Positions 7,030 through 14,176 of a DNA stretch of 42,068 nt are shown piece by piece. The translations under genes and the position numbers were made by a program. The DNA comes from a virus: IMG/VR virus record IMGVR_UViG_3300018469_000156, positions 1-42,068 of that record; one strand, 5' to 3'. Position 1 is the first letter of the stretch. Every line of letters starts with the position of its first letter. Under the pieces are notes generated by a model that saw nothing but the letters and a program-made list of their open reading frames with translations, was not told the DNA's origin and ran no database searches.

Positions 7030-7220
7030 CAGGCGCCCTCCGGCGGCACCTCTGCCGGCGCCACGAAATTAACCTTGGGGCCGCCCTTGCGGCGCCGCAG
7101 AGGCGGCAGCGGCTCGCCGCGGGCAATCGCCTCGCAGTCAGCCCAGAAGCGCAGCCCGATCGTGCGCCACGGCTCGGGATGCGCGGCCCAATCGATCACG
7201 GGCGTGGTGGCGGCGCGCAT
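7029..7220 (-). CDS. Hypothetical protein, 63 aa
   Basis: A small basic protein (RTIGLRFWADCEAIARGE, then PPLRRRKGGPK). No family is recognised. ATG 7220; its stop overlaps the start of the VRR-NUC gene, so the two are probably translated together. It is 17 bases downstream of the first gene of the leftward block. Confidence 0.55.
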   Translation of the reverse strand: MRAATTPVIDWAAHPEPWRTIGLRFWADCEAIARGEPLPPLRRRKGGPKVNFVAPAEVPPEGA

Positions 7221-7237
7221 CGTGCGGCCTCGCCCGG

Positions 7238-7564
7238 CTAGGCCGACGCCGAGCGCGAGCCGCCCGGCGTGTTCCCGGGATTAGGAACTTTGGGCCGGGC
7301 GCGACCGGCGGTGAATTTCGGCACGGTCGCGATCGGCTGACCGGGGACCGAAATCGGCCACAGCGCATTTTGCGGCCAGTTGTTCACGAGCCACGTCGCG
7401 GCTTGTTCGAGAGTGCGGGCGTTGATGCCCTGGCCGCGTTGCAGGCGCAGGAAAGCCTTGTCGTTGCTCGGCCCACAGGCACGCTTGCCGATGCCGTAGA
7501 GCGACAGCCCAGTGGCCTGCGAGTAGGCCCTGGCAAGCAGCAGCAGTTGATCGGCGTTCAGCAT
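7238..7564 (-). CDS. Hypothetical protein, 108 aa, first gene of the early leftward operon
   Basis: The N-terminal half is helical and resembles a compact DNA-binding fold (ADQLLLLARAYSQATGLS then LYGIGKRACG, FLRLQRG, TLEQAATWLVNNWP): the phage and prophage homologues I recall are annotated only as hypothetical. The C-terminal tail is Pro/Arg-rich and disordered. ATG 7564. It is divergent from the XRE repressor, so it is the likely first gene under repressor control, similar in position to cro or an early gene. Confidence 0.6.
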   Translation of the reverse strand: MLNADQLLLLARAYSQATGLSLYGIGKRACGPSNDKAFLRLQRGQGINARTLEQAATWLVNNWPQNALWPISVPGQPIATVPKFTAGRARPKVPNPGNTPGGSRSASA

Positions 7565-7789
7565 GGCGCCCGCAGGCTACCCGCATTTAAATCGTGTTCG
7601 CAAGGCAGATCGTCGCCGATATGCCCTAAACTGCGGAAAGCCACTGGGAACCGGGCGCGACATAGTGGCGGGGGGGATTTTTCTCCGTTTCTTTTGGTTG
7701 GTGATGTATTAGAAGGGGCGACCAATACCGTGAGTATTGAGCGGGGAACCTTCAGACTGCCGTCAGGCCTTCGAGCCGAGGGAAAGAAG
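7565..7789. promoter_or_regulatory. Divergent early/repressor control region
   Basis: This 225-bp gap separates the leftward early operon from the XRE repressor. It contains a perfect inverted repeat, CAATAC (7723-7728) and GTATTG (7734-7739) with a 5-base spacer, about 50 bases upstream of the repressor start. Homopolymer stretches occur at about 7671-7684. No convincing -35/-10 pair could be fixed. The inverted repeat is a candidate operator; this is inference. Confidence 0.45.
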
Positions 7790-8377
7790 ATGACGCAAGA
7801 GGGGACGGAAGCTAGCAAGCCGGGCGAAGAGCCTCGCAACGACAACGGCGACGACGGGACAACGGGTGACGCGCGCCGCCCGCGACGGCACCGTAAGCAG
7901 TATTGGAACGACAGGGGATTTCGCGATCGGGTTCAGGAGTTGGCCCAGCAGCAGAACGTCGCGGTCGCCGATGTCATGGTGGCGTGCGGCTGCGCGGTCG
8001 ATTACGTCTACAAATCGGCCGATGCGCGCAACACCAACATCGTCATGGCGATCGCCGATTATTTCGGGGTATCGCCGGCCGACCTGGCGAGATGGACGAG
8101 TGAGGACGCGCTGCAGTCGACCACGAACGATACCCCGCCGAATGCATCGCCGCCCCGGGCAACCGCCGAGGAAGACCGCGAGATGCGTCGCCTGACCGCC
8201 GTCGTGCGGCTGTTTTCCGAACAGACGGTTGGGATGCTCTATGTCGTGTTGGCAATGACGCGGCCCGACATCGATGTGCGGGCGATTGCCGATGCGATCG
8301 GCCTCGACCACAGCAAAATCGCGGCCGCTATGGGGGGAGGCGCGACCGGCTCCCGTGGGCGCCGGCGCACCGAATAA
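7790..8377 (+). CDS. XRE-type HTH transcriptional regulator, probable phage repressor
   Basis: A 195-residue protein. An acidic/basic disordered N-terminus (about residues 1-40) is followed by an XRE-like helix-turn-helix at about 45-105 (RVQELAQQQNVAVADVMVAC then YVYKSADARN and IADYFGVSPADLARW). The C-terminal part (about 125-180) is helical and may dimerise. No S24 peptidase (RecA-cleavable) domain is visible, so induction would not be through LexA-like self-cleavage. ATG 7790 has GAGGGAAAGAAG before it; a GTG at 7731 is an upstream alternative. It is divergent from the early operon, as expected for a repressor. Confidence 0.7.
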   Translation: MTQEGTEASKPGEEPRNDNGDDGTTGDARRPRRHRKQYWNDRGFRDRVQELAQQQNVAVADVMVACGCAVDYVYKSADARNTNIVMAIADYFGVSPADLARWTSEDALQSTTNDTPPNASPPRATAEEDREMRRLTAVVRLFSEQTVGMLYVVLAMTRPDIDVRAIADAIGLDHSKIAAAMGGGATGSRGRRRTE

Positions 8378-8388
8378 CGATAAGATTC

Positions 8389-8712
8389 CTAGTTAGGGAT
8401 GATCCAGGGGAGCTCCGGAAGGGCCGCGAAATGCGTCGGCTCCATCAGTTCGCCGCCAGGTTCGGCGACGAAGTTTACGCCGTCCCAGCGACCTTGTTCA
8501 CAGGGGCCGTGACCGGGCCGCGCCGGCGATAGCATATAGTTTTGAGATGGTTCACCCGGCCGAGCCGGGAAGACGGCGATCGGCCACCAATCCGACGACA
8601 CGTGGTAGACCTCGCCCTCGTCGGCGCTCTCATCGGCCGACGGCGGAGTGTCGGTGGCGCGGATGTAACTCCTTGCGATGGACATCTTTTGCATAGCCTC
8701 CGAGTTGTTCAT
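8389..8712 (-). CDS. Hypothetical protein, 107 aa
   Basis: A soluble acidic protein with several Trp and Pro residues (SSDWWPIAVFPARPGEP, PELPWIIPN). No family is recognised. It is convergent with the repressor gene (11 bases between stops) and divergent from the integrase operon, so its promoter must lie in the palindrome-rich 8713-8916 region. The isolated orientation suggests a lysogenic-conversion or regulatory gene, but nothing confirms it. Confidence 0.5.
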   Translation of the reverse strand: MNNSEAMQKMSIARSYIRATDTPPSADESADEGEVYHVSSDWWPIAVFPARPGEPSQNYMLSPARPGHGPCEQGRWDGVNFVAEPGGELMEPTHFAALPELPWIIPN

Positions 8713-8916
8713 TCGGCCCGTTTATGCGTTAAACGCAGACTCCATCCCGTGGTCAGTTGACCCAGGTTAGGGATTGCGACGGCGCAATGACAAGCGGTCC
8801 AAACGAATGCCACCAAAAATTTTTGGAATAGACGGCGGACGGAAATCCCCCTAACCTATGCCGTTGAACGCATATTGTCTGCCCTCAACCGTGGCTCCAC
8901 CGGAGGCTGTCCCCCA
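8713..8916. promoter_or_regulatory. Integrase-operon control region with three palindromes
   Basis: Three inverted repeats lie in 204 bp. TGCGTT-A-AACGCA (8725-8737) is perfect with a one-base centre. CCAAAAATTTTTGG (8813-8826) is a perfect 14-bp palindrome. ATGCCGTTGAACGCAT (8858-8873) is an imperfect relative of the first (CGTT-N-AACG core). The first and third look like two copies of one operator, placed next to each of the divergent genes. GGAGG at 8902-8906 serves the start at 8917. Confidence 0.5.
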
Positions 8917-9252
8917 ATGCCTCTCCCCACCGACCGATTGCCCAGCATCGATGATGTCGCCGCGCACCTCGACATCACGCCGGCCTCGGTGCGCAAGATC
9001 GTGCGCAAGTACCGCGTGCCGGTACTCAGCACCGGGCGCCACATTCGCTTTGACGACATCGCCCTCAATGCGCTCTGGGAGGCGCTGCGGGCGCGCTCGA
9101 CCGCTGATGTCGTCGTGCCAGTACGTTTGCCGGCGGTTAGTGGACGGCGTTATTTGCGGCTGAACGATCGGCAGGATGTTTTCGATCGCGTGCGGGCCAA
9201 GCTGGTGGAGGGGAGCCGCCGCGACCGCACAAGCCGGCCCAGGAGTTCGTAA
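8917..9252 (+). CDS. Helix-turn-helix (excisionase-family) protein, 111 aa
   Basis: Residues about 8-50 match a MerR/excisionase-type winged HTH: LPSIDDVAAHLDITPASVRK, then VPVLSTGRHIRFDDIALNAL, with the usual turn and wing. The C-terminal half is basic and probably unstructured. The ATG at 8917 has GGAGG eleven bases upstream. It is the first of two small HTH genes directly before the integrase, so it is a candidate recombination directionality factor or operon regulator acting on the palindromes just upstream. Confidence 0.65.
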   Translation: MPLPTDRLPSIDDVAAHLDITPASVRKIVRKYRVPVLSTGRHIRFDDIALNALWEALRARSTADVVVPVRLPAVSGRRYLRLNDRQDVFDRVRAKLVEGSRRDRTSRPRSS

Positions 9253-9623
9253 TGGCGTTGGCTCCGCTCCACACCCTCGAAGAACTCTGCGAATTGCTGC
9301 ATCTGAAGCCGCCAACGATGCGCGAGTTTCTGCGCGCCATCGGGTTTGAGGCAATCCAGGGTTCCGACACGCTCCTTTTCACCGACGAAGACATCATTGT
9401 CATTCGCGAGGCCCGCCGCAAATGCCGCTCACGCTCATCCCCCGCAAGGGCACCGACAACTGGTATCTCCGCGGCAGCGTCCGAGGCCAACCTGTCTACG
9501 AAACTACGGGAACTGCAAACAAGGAACTCGCCGAGGCGATCCGCATTAAGCGCGAAGCGCAGATCCTCGAAGAGTCGGTCCTCGGCCCCCGAGTCAGTCG
9601 TACCTTTCGGGAAGCCGCAGTAG
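9252..9623 (+). CDS. xis: Second HTH/excisionase-like protein overlapping the integrase
   Basis: The first roughly 57 residues form an HTH_17-like domain (TLEELCELLHLKPPTMREFL, then DTLLFTDEDIIVIREARRK), the size and fold of phage excisionases. The remaining 66 residues are Ser/Arg-rich and lie in a frame that overlaps the integrase gene for 202 bases, so this tail may have little function. The ATG at 9252 shares a base with the upstream stop (TAATG). Directly before int, it is the best Xis candidate; the name is provisional. Confidence 0.6.
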   Translation: MALAPLHTLEELCELLHLKPPTMREFLRAIGFEAIQGSDTLLFTDEDIIVIREARRKCRSRSSPARAPTTGISAAASEANLSTKLRELQTRNSPRRSALSAKRRSSKSRSSAPESVVPFGKPQ

Positions 9624-10552
9624 GCTATATCGAGAGCGTCAATCCCGGCCGCAGCCAGATCGAGGCGGTGGTCGGGCACCAGCGCCAGGACGGGACGCTG
9701 TCGCCCTCCCTAGTTCAAGATTTCGGTCCCCTTCTGTGCAGCCGGATCGATCAGGCGGCGGTCGACAAGGTGATCCGGCGGCGCTTTGCCGGCAGGTCGC
9801 CTGCCACGGTGCAGCGTTCTTTCCTGATGCCGCTAACGGCCGTGCTGAACTGGGCCGCAAAAGGGCAGCGCAAATGGTGCGATGTGCCGACCTTTGAGCG
9901 GCCGGCCGGAACGATCAGCCGGGGACGCACCCGCTGGGCCAGCGAGGAAGAAGCAGACCGGCTCCTCGAAGCATGCTCGCCGCATTTGTGGCGGCTGGTT
10001 CTTTTCCTCGTCCTGTCGGGGGCACGTGTTGGCGAGGCTCTCTCGCTGCGCTGGGATGATGTCGACCTCGGCGCCAACTGGGCGATCTTTCGCAACACCA
10101 AGAGGAATAAGCGCACCGGCCGGAGCGAGGGCGAAGACCGCGGCGTGCCGCTGCACAGCCAAGTCGTCGCGATGCTGGCGAACCTCGCGCGGCCGAAATC
10201 GGGAGAGGGGTTTGTGTTTCTGACCCCGGTGGGTCTGCCCTATGCCGAGCGCGACGGCGGCGGCCACATCAAGACGGCGTGGCGGCTGACTTGCGCCCGC
10301 GCCGGCATTGCCGATCTGCGGGTCCACGACCTGCGCCACACCTTTGCGACGTGGCTCCTGGTCAAGAGAATCCCCGCCGACATCAGAGAAGAAATCATGG
10401 GTCATCGCAGTCAGCGAATGAGTTCGCGCTATGCCCATGTGCCGGTGCCGGAACTCGTGCAGGCCGTGCAAGTACTCTCTACTTGTGCAAAATCCGTGCA
10501 GTCGGCCCGGCCGTACCCAGGAAAGCGCCTATTAGATCAAGGTGTTGCATAA
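9422..10552 (+). CDS. int: Tyrosine-type site-specific integrase
   Basis: A 376-residue phage integrase. The N-terminal arm-binding and SAM-like core-binding regions span about 1-160. The catalytic domain carries the full set: Arg202 (SGARVGEAL), Lys227 (NTKRNKR), His302-x-x-Arg305 (VHDLRHTFA), His328 (MGHRS) and nucleophile Tyr337 (SRYAHV). It recombines attP with a host tRNA gene. The stop lies a few bases from the tRNA-Thr 3' fragment, and 18-bp repeats flank that fragment, one of them inside the int 3' end. The gene starts within the HTH gene in a -1 phase. Confidence 0.95.
   Translation: MPLTLIPRKGTDNWYLRGSVRGQPVYETTGTANKELAEAIRIKREAQILEESVLGPRVSRTFREAAVGYIESVNPGRSQIEAVVGHQRQDGTLSPSLVQDFGPLLCSRIDQAAVDKVIRRRFAGRSPATVQRSFLMPLTAVLNWAAKGQRKWCDVPTFERPAGTISRGRTRWASEEEADRLLEACSPHLWRLVLFLVLSGARVGEALSLRWDDVDLGANWAIFRNTKRNKRTGRSEGEDRGVPLHSQVVAMLANLARPKSGEGFVFLTPVGLPYAERDGGGHIKTAWRLTCARAGIADLRVHDLRHTFATWLLVKRIPADIREEIMGHRSQRMSSRYAHVPVPELVQAVQVLSTCAKSVQSARPYPGKRLLDQGVA
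10485..10502 (+). repeat. Left copy of 18-bp repeat, candidate integrase arm site
   Basis: The sequence GTGCAAAATCCGTGCAGT is repeated exactly at 10709-10726. This copy lies inside the last codons of int, about 55 bp left of the tRNA-like core. Direct repeats on both sides of the crossover core are what arm-type integrase sites look like. Binding is inferred. Confidence 0.55.
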
Positions 10553-10555
10553 TGA

Positions 10556-10612
10556 CAGAGCGCATCCTTGGTAAGGGGGAGGTCGTAGGTTCGATACCCA
10601 CCGGCAGCACCA
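10556..10612 (+). other. attP: attP core: 3' part of tRNA-Thr(GGU)
   Basis: The segment reads as the 3' portion of a tRNA: end of the D stem (AGAGC), anticodon loop TTGGTAA (anticodon GGU, Thr), variable loop, T arm with GGTTCGA, acceptor strand CGGCAGC and CCA at 10610-10612. No matching 5' half precedes it; the int stop does. Integrating phages carry such 3' tRNA pieces in attP so that the host tRNA is rebuilt. Two mismatches appear, one in the anticodon stem (A.G) and one in the T stem (A.C). Confidence 0.8.
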
Positions 10613-10708
10613 CTTTTCCCCTTATAAAATCAGCTACTTACGGAAATCCGACGGGAACGGATAGCGGACGAGATCCACCCGCTAAAAGTCCGAATCGGAT
10701 ACAAATCC

Positions 10709-10726
10709 GTGCAAAATCCGTGCAGT
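10709..10726 (+). repeat. Right copy of 18-bp repeat, candidate integrase arm site
   Basis: Exact copy of 10485-10502, about 97 bp right of the tRNA CCA end. The half-unit AATCCGTGCA occurs twice in tandem here (10703-10712, 10714-10723). A separate inverted repeat TCCGAATCGGA (10689-10699) and CGGAAATCCG (10641-10650) lie between core and repeat and could bind the excisionase or a host factor. Confidence 0.55.
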
Positions 10727-10821
10727 TGGTGCAGCCGTCCCCGATACGTTCGCACGACCGCATCGACGCCTTCCTCGCCGGGCTGGTGCTCGCCGGAATC
10801 ATCGTCGGCCTGTCGATCTGA
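10720..10821 (+). CDS. Possible small membrane peptide, 33 aa
   Basis: A GTG-started frame (10720, or GTG 10729) ends with one hydrophobic segment (AFLAGLVLAGIIVGLSI) and stops in a TGATG overlap with the next gene. The overlap and the well-formed membrane segment argue for a real peptide. The lack of a ribosome-binding site and the position on an attP arm repeat argue against it. Function unknown. Confidence 0.35.
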   Translation: MQLVQPSPIRSHDRIDAFLAGLVLAGIIVGLSI

Positions 10822-11045
10822 TGAATGCCACCTTCAAACACGGGAGCGTCGCCGAGTTCGACCAGATGGAGTTGGCGATCGTCATGCTGGAGAGCGCCAT
10901 GCGTTTGGAACGGCCGCCCGGCATGACCGCACTCGAGGCACTTGAATCGATGGAACCGGACGCACGCGCGCTGTGGCTGCGGGCCGCGGCGGCGGCGCTC
11001 CAATATTTCGAGCACGCGATCAACAACGCGAGCCCCATACAATGA
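10821..11045 (+). CDS. Hypothetical protein, 74 aa
   Basis: A helical protein (DQMELAIVMLESAMRLE then DARALWLRAAAAALQYFEHA). No family is recognised. It is the first sure gene of the rightward recombination operon and overlaps the exonuclease start by ATGA, so the two are probably translated together. Confidence 0.6.
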   Translation: MNATFKHGSVAEFDQMELAIVMLESAMRLERPPGMTALEALESMEPDARALWLRAAAAALQYFEHAINNASPIQ

Positions 11046-11944
11046 GCGACGGCATCGTCCGTGAGTCCTGGAAGATCAGCAGCCGCGGGGAGTGGCTCGA
11101 TCGACGGCGTGGGCTGATGACGGCAAGCCGCATCGCCGTGCTCTGGGACGCGCACCCATACCTAACCCGCGATCAGGTCATCGCCGAGATGATGGGCCAG
11201 AACCACGGCGACAATCCTGCGATGCGACGCGGGCGCATTCTGGAGCCGGCCGTTGCTGAGGCGGTCAAGGAAGAGCGGCCGGATTTGACGCCGTTGCGCA
11301 AGGCGACGACGTTTCACACTTGCCCCGATCATCGTCTCGGCGCGACGCCGGACTATGTCGTGGATCGGCCCGAGGGCGTCATCAATATCCAATGCAAAAC
11401 GGTGAACCCGAGCACCTTCGAGCAGTGGCGGGGCACCTTCCCGCTTGGTTATCAGATTCAGGTCGCGACCGAGAATCTCGTGCTCGACAGCATCACCGGA
11501 TGGCTCGCGGTGCTGGTCACGTCGAGCGGCTATCCGCTGCACCTGAAGGAGATCCCACGACACGCCGCAGCCGAGCGAAGGATCATCACCGACCTGGCGG
11601 CATTCTGGGCCGATTTCGATGCGGGGCGGTTGACCAAAGCTGCGCCGAGCGCGGAGCTGGCGGCTGCCTATGATGACGGCAGCCACATAGATTTATCGGC
11701 CGACAACGAGTTGCCGTCGCTGCTCGAGGACCGCGCCGCGCTGAAAGCGACGGTCAGCGACGCCGACAAAAGATTGAAGGCGATCGACGACACCATCAGG
11801 GAGCGCGTAGGAGCGGCCAGGACGGCATGGTTGCCCGGCTGGCTGATCCGCCTGGGGACGATCGAAGCACGCGCCTACACGGTGCCGGCGCGCTCCTACC
11901 GGCGACTCGACGTGCGGCCGACACGCGAGGACGAGGCGGCATGA
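11042..11944 (+). CDS. YqaJ/lambda-exonuclease-type recombinase nuclease
   Basis: A 300-residue protein. Its N-terminal 200 residues match the YqaJ viral recombinase family of PD-(D/E)xK 5'-3' exonucleases: LDRRRGLMTASRIAVLW, then NPAMRRGRILEPAV, LGATPDYVV (metal-binding Asp) and NIQCKTVNP (catalytic Lys). The position usually held by Glu in the ExK motif is Gln here. It would resect double-stranded DNA ends to make 3' tails for the Bet annealase encoded downstream, as in lambda Red. The C-terminal 80 residues include a likely coiled coil and a basic tail. ATG 11042 gives an ATGA overlap. Confidence 0.85.
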   Translation: MSDGIVRESWKISSRGEWLDRRRGLMTASRIAVLWDAHPYLTRDQVIAEMMGQNHGDNPAMRRGRILEPAVAEAVKEERPDLTPLRKATTFHTCPDHRLGATPDYVVDRPEGVINIQCKTVNPSTFEQWRGTFPLGYQIQVATENLVLDSITGWLAVLVTSSGYPLHLKEIPRHAAAERRIITDLAAFWADFDAGRLTKAAPSAELAAAYDDGSHIDLSADNELPSLLEDRAALKATVSDADKRLKAIDDTIRERVGAARTAWLPGWLIRLGTIEARAYTVPARSYRRLDVRPTREDEAA

Positions 11945-12192
11945 ACGCCCCCGGCTATTGGCTGTACGAGACCAGCGGCGTGCTGCAACCGGCGGTCAGG
12001 TCGTATTTACGCGGTGACGACTTGTCAGCAGGTCAGATTGCGGCGCTGCGCGCGTATCTGCGGCAATGGATTTACGCGCCAGTTTGGGAAGATGTCGCCG
12101 AATTACGCGCATCGACCGACGGCCTGACGAGCCGCGCGGCGATTGCCGCTTGGCTCGATCGTGCCAACGAGCTCGGGATTGATCCGCTATGA
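11941..12192 (+). CDS. Hypothetical protein, 83 aa
   Basis: A mixed helical protein (LSAGQIAALRAYLRQWIYAP, then VWEDVAELRAS and AAIAAWLDRANELGI). The shape resembles small phage proteins often found between exo and bet genes, with no assigned function. ATG 11941 overlaps the exonuclease stop and its own stop overlaps the next start, both ATGA. Confidence 0.65.
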   Translation: MNAPGYWLYETSGVLQPAVRSYLRGDDLSAGQIAALRAYLRQWIYAPVWEDVAELRASTDGLTSRAAIAAWLDRANELGIDPL

Positions 12193-12446
12193 CCGATCGA
12201 AATGGACGCACCGTCGCGGGATATTTCAACTTCCCCGGCCCGCGGCCGTTGCCCGACCCGCCACCCGACCCGTTCGTGCGCCTGCCGGAGATCGCAGGCC
12301 GGCTCGGCGTCGAGCCCCTGCCCGCGGAAGCGCCGCACCCGGGATTCCAGATCGCCCTTCAAGACGGGCGCCGCTATGACCTCTTCGAGCTCCTGGCCGC
12401 CCTCCTCGACCGCATGGATGAGGTGCATGTCGGTTCGGGCCGCTGA
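12189..12446 (+). CDS. Hypothetical protein, 85 aa
   Basis: A Pro-rich N-terminal half (FPGPRPLPDPPPDPF) is followed by a short folded part (DGRRYDLFELLAALLDRMDE). No family recognised. ATGA coupling to the gene before it. A frame one base-phase away (12202-12453) is also open but lacks the coupled start. Confidence 0.55.
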   Translation: MTDRNGRTVAGYFNFPGPRPLPDPPPDPFVRLPEIAGRLGVEPLPAEAPHPGFQIALQDGRRYDLFELLAALLDRMDEVHVGSGR

Positions 12447-12462
12447 CTGCTAACGAGGCGGC

Positions 12463-12588
12463 ATGATCACCGCCCCGTTGCTCGCCTGCGCCGCGATGCG
12501 GCACCCGGCGGCGGCCGTCCGCATGCTGTGGGTTGTTGTGCTCGTGGGCGCGGCGCTGCTGTGCATAGGAGCGGAGACGCCGCCATGA
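12463..12588 (+). CDS. Small single-span membrane protein, 41 aa
   Basis: The start is ATG 12463 after a GAGG site. The product has one hydrophobic span (MLWVVVLVGAALLCIGA) after a short N-terminus with Cys and Arg, and ends GAETPP. Its stop overlaps the next start as ATGA, which supports it being translated. Possible roles include a lysis or membrane-modifying peptide; nothing specific can be shown. Confidence 0.5.
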   Translation: MITAPLLACAAMRHPAAAVRMLWVVVLVGAALLCIGAETPP

Positions 12589-12803
12589 CCTGCGAGACAT
12601 TGCGCGAGCTCGACGCCGTGCCGCCGGTCACGCGGATTGAGTCCGACGAGGCCCGCTTCCTGCGCATCCGGCGCCGGCATTCGGGCGCCGGCAGGACCTG
12701 CTGCGACTGGTGCCTGCTGGTCGAGCGCATCGAGCGGCTGGAGGAGCACCGGGTCGAGGCGGAACGGATTATCCAGGCATTAGAGGAGGAGCGCCGGCCA
12801 TGA
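12585..12803 (+). CDS. Hypothetical protein, 72 aa, Cys-containing coiled coil
   Basis: The N-terminal half holds CCDWC (a possible metal or disulfide site). The C-terminal 30 residues form a charged coiled-coil heptad pattern (LVERIERLEEHRVEAERIIQ then ALEEER). No family recognised. The end of the gene carries the first copy of a 23-bp block that includes the ribosome-binding site of the next gene. Confidence 0.6.
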   Translation: MTCETLRELDAVPPVTRIESDEARFLRIRRRHSGAGRTCCDWCLLVERIERLEEHRVEAERIIQALEEERRP

Positions 12804-12805
12804 CA
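12783..12805 (+). repeat. 23-bp duplicated translation-start block, copy 1
   Basis: A GAGGAGGAG ribosome-binding sequence, a GC spacer, ATG and the next five bases are repeated exactly at 13016-13038, before bet. Both copies place the Shine-Dalgarno about nine bases from the ATG. It probably spread by local duplication and gives both genes the same initiation strength. Confidence 0.8.
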
Positions 12806-13012
12806 GACGGGGAATTGCTCGCCTATATGGGCGACGACGCGGCCAAATGGGCGGCGGAGTTCTGCAAGATTGCTCGCGACCACGGGCACAATATCGATGA
12901 GGGATGGATGATCGCTTGGTTTGCCAACGCGATCGAGCATTCCTCGGATATTCGCAAGCTCGAAACTCTTCGTTTCCACAACGAAGAGCACCGCTTGGGC
13001 CGTCTGCAGTGA
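12800..13012 (+). CDS. Hypothetical protein, 70 aa
   Basis: A helical acidic protein ([20 protein letters not shown] then [20 protein letters not shown]). The [17 protein letters not shown] region is of the type seen in small phage proteins next to recombination genes; no function is known. ATG 12800 overlaps the previous stop and uses the first copy of the 23-bp start block. Confidence 0.6.
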   Translation: MTDGELLAYMGDDAAKWAAEFCKIARDHGHNIDEGWMIAWFANAIEHSSDIRKLETLRFHNEEHRLGRLQ

Positions 13013-13015
13013 TGG

Positions 13016-13038
13016 GAGGAGGAGCGCCGGCCATGACA
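13016..13038 (+). repeat. 23-bp duplicated translation-start block, copy 2 (bet start)
   Basis: Exact copy of 12783-12805. It supplies GGGAGGAGGAG and the ATG at 13033 for the bet gene, which fixes that start rather than the longer frame opening at 12904. Confidence 0.8.
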
Positions 13039-14157
13039 AACGTAGTGCCCGCGCCGCACGCAATTCAACGCACGACACAATTCTCGCCGGATCAAGTCGA
13101 ACTCATCAAGCGCACGATCGCCAAAGGCGCGACCGACGACGAGTTGCAGCTATTCCTCAACCAGTGCCGGCGCACCGGGCTCGACCCGTTCTCGCGGCAG
13201 ATTTACGCCATCAAACGCTATGACAGCGCCCAGCGGAGGGAGGTTATGGGGATACAGACCTCGATTGACGGGCTGCGCCTCATCGCCGAGCGCACCGGCA
13301 ACTACGCCGGGCAACTCGGCCCGGAATGGTGCGGCACCGATGGCGCGTGGCACGACGTATGGCTCGCCAAGGAGCCGCCAGCCGCCGCCAAGGTCGCCGT
13401 GCTGTGCCGCCACTTCACCGAGCCATGCTGGGCGGTTGCGCGGTTCGATTCCTACGCGCAGCGGACGCGCGATGGCGGGCTGGTGCGCATGTGGGGGACC
13501 ATGCCCGATGTCATGTTGGCAAAATGCGCCGAGGCCCTGGCGCTGCGCAAAGCTTTCCCGCAGGAACTCAGCGGGCTCTACACCAACGACGAGATGGCGC
13601 AGGCCGACAGCCACGAGCCGCCGCCGGAACCGCAATCGGTGGTGGCCGAGCTCGATTCGTTCGCCGCGAACGAACCGGACCCGCCGGATGCCGACACGCT
13701 GCGACTCGCGGCCGAAGCGGCGGCGATCGGCGGACTCGCAATGCTTCGTGAATTCTACCGCCCGCTTAGCCCAGCGGCGCGCGAGCTGCTGGCGCCCTAC
13801 GTTGACGAGCTGCGCCGCATCGCCGAAGCGGCCGACGCGCGGTTGCGCGACGCCGACCCGTTTCACCTGCTGCCGGTCGAGGCGATCCCGGATGCCGATG
13901 CGCCCGAGCTGCCGAGATCGGATATGTGGAACGACGCGGAATATACGGTCGCGCTGCGCGGCGGCGAGGCCGGGCCGCAGTGGAAGGACTGGAGCACCCG
14001 GATGGCGCACCTGGCGAGCGAAGCCGCGACGCTCGCCGAGCTCGACAAGCTGGGCGCCGACAACGCCGACACGATGAGCCGGGCGCGGCGCGAATCCGGC
14101 GACGACTGGCGGCACGTCCGCGACGCGGTCGACGCGCGGCGGGCCAAGCTGACGTGA
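13033..14157 (+). CDS. bet: Bet/Red-beta-type single-strand annealing protein
   Basis: A 374-residue annealase of the phage Bet family. Residues about 15-190 hold the conserved core ([71 protein letters not shown]). The C-terminal 180 residues are variable and acidic/Ala-rich, longer than in lambda Bet. It would anneal single strands made by the YqaJ-type exonuclease upstream. The pair forms a Red-like recombination system. The ATG is set by a strong ribosome-binding site. No SSB gene was seen beside it. Confidence 0.9.
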   Translation: MTNVVPAPHAIQRTTQFSPDQVELIKRTIAKGATDDELQLFLNQCRRTGLDPFSRQIYAIKRYDSAQRREVMGIQTSIDGLRLIAERTGNYAGQLGPEWCGTDGAWHDVWLAKEPPAAAKVAVLCRHFTEPCWAVARFDSYAQRTRDGGLVRMWGTMPDVMLAKCAEALALRKAFPQELSGLYTNDEMAQADSHEPPPEPQSVVAELDSFAANEPDPPDADTLRLAAEAAAIGGLAMLREFYRPLSPAARELLAPYVDELRRIAEAADARLRDADPFHLLPVEAIPDADAPELPRSDMWNDAEYTVALRGGEAGPQWKDWSTRMAHLASEAATLAELDKLGADNADTMSRARRESGDDWRHVRDAVDARRAKLT

Positions 14158-14176
14158 CGACCGCGGGAGGTTGGGT

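Noticed and set aside
9422-10612. The window as an integrated prophage with attL/attR
   Set aside because: The tRNA piece is internal, has no 5' half, and phage genes lie on both sides. No host genes are seen at either end.
10556-10612. A full phage tRNA gene
   Set aside because: No acceptor 5' strand or D loop precedes it; the integrase stop codon is directly upstream, and two stem mismatches are present.
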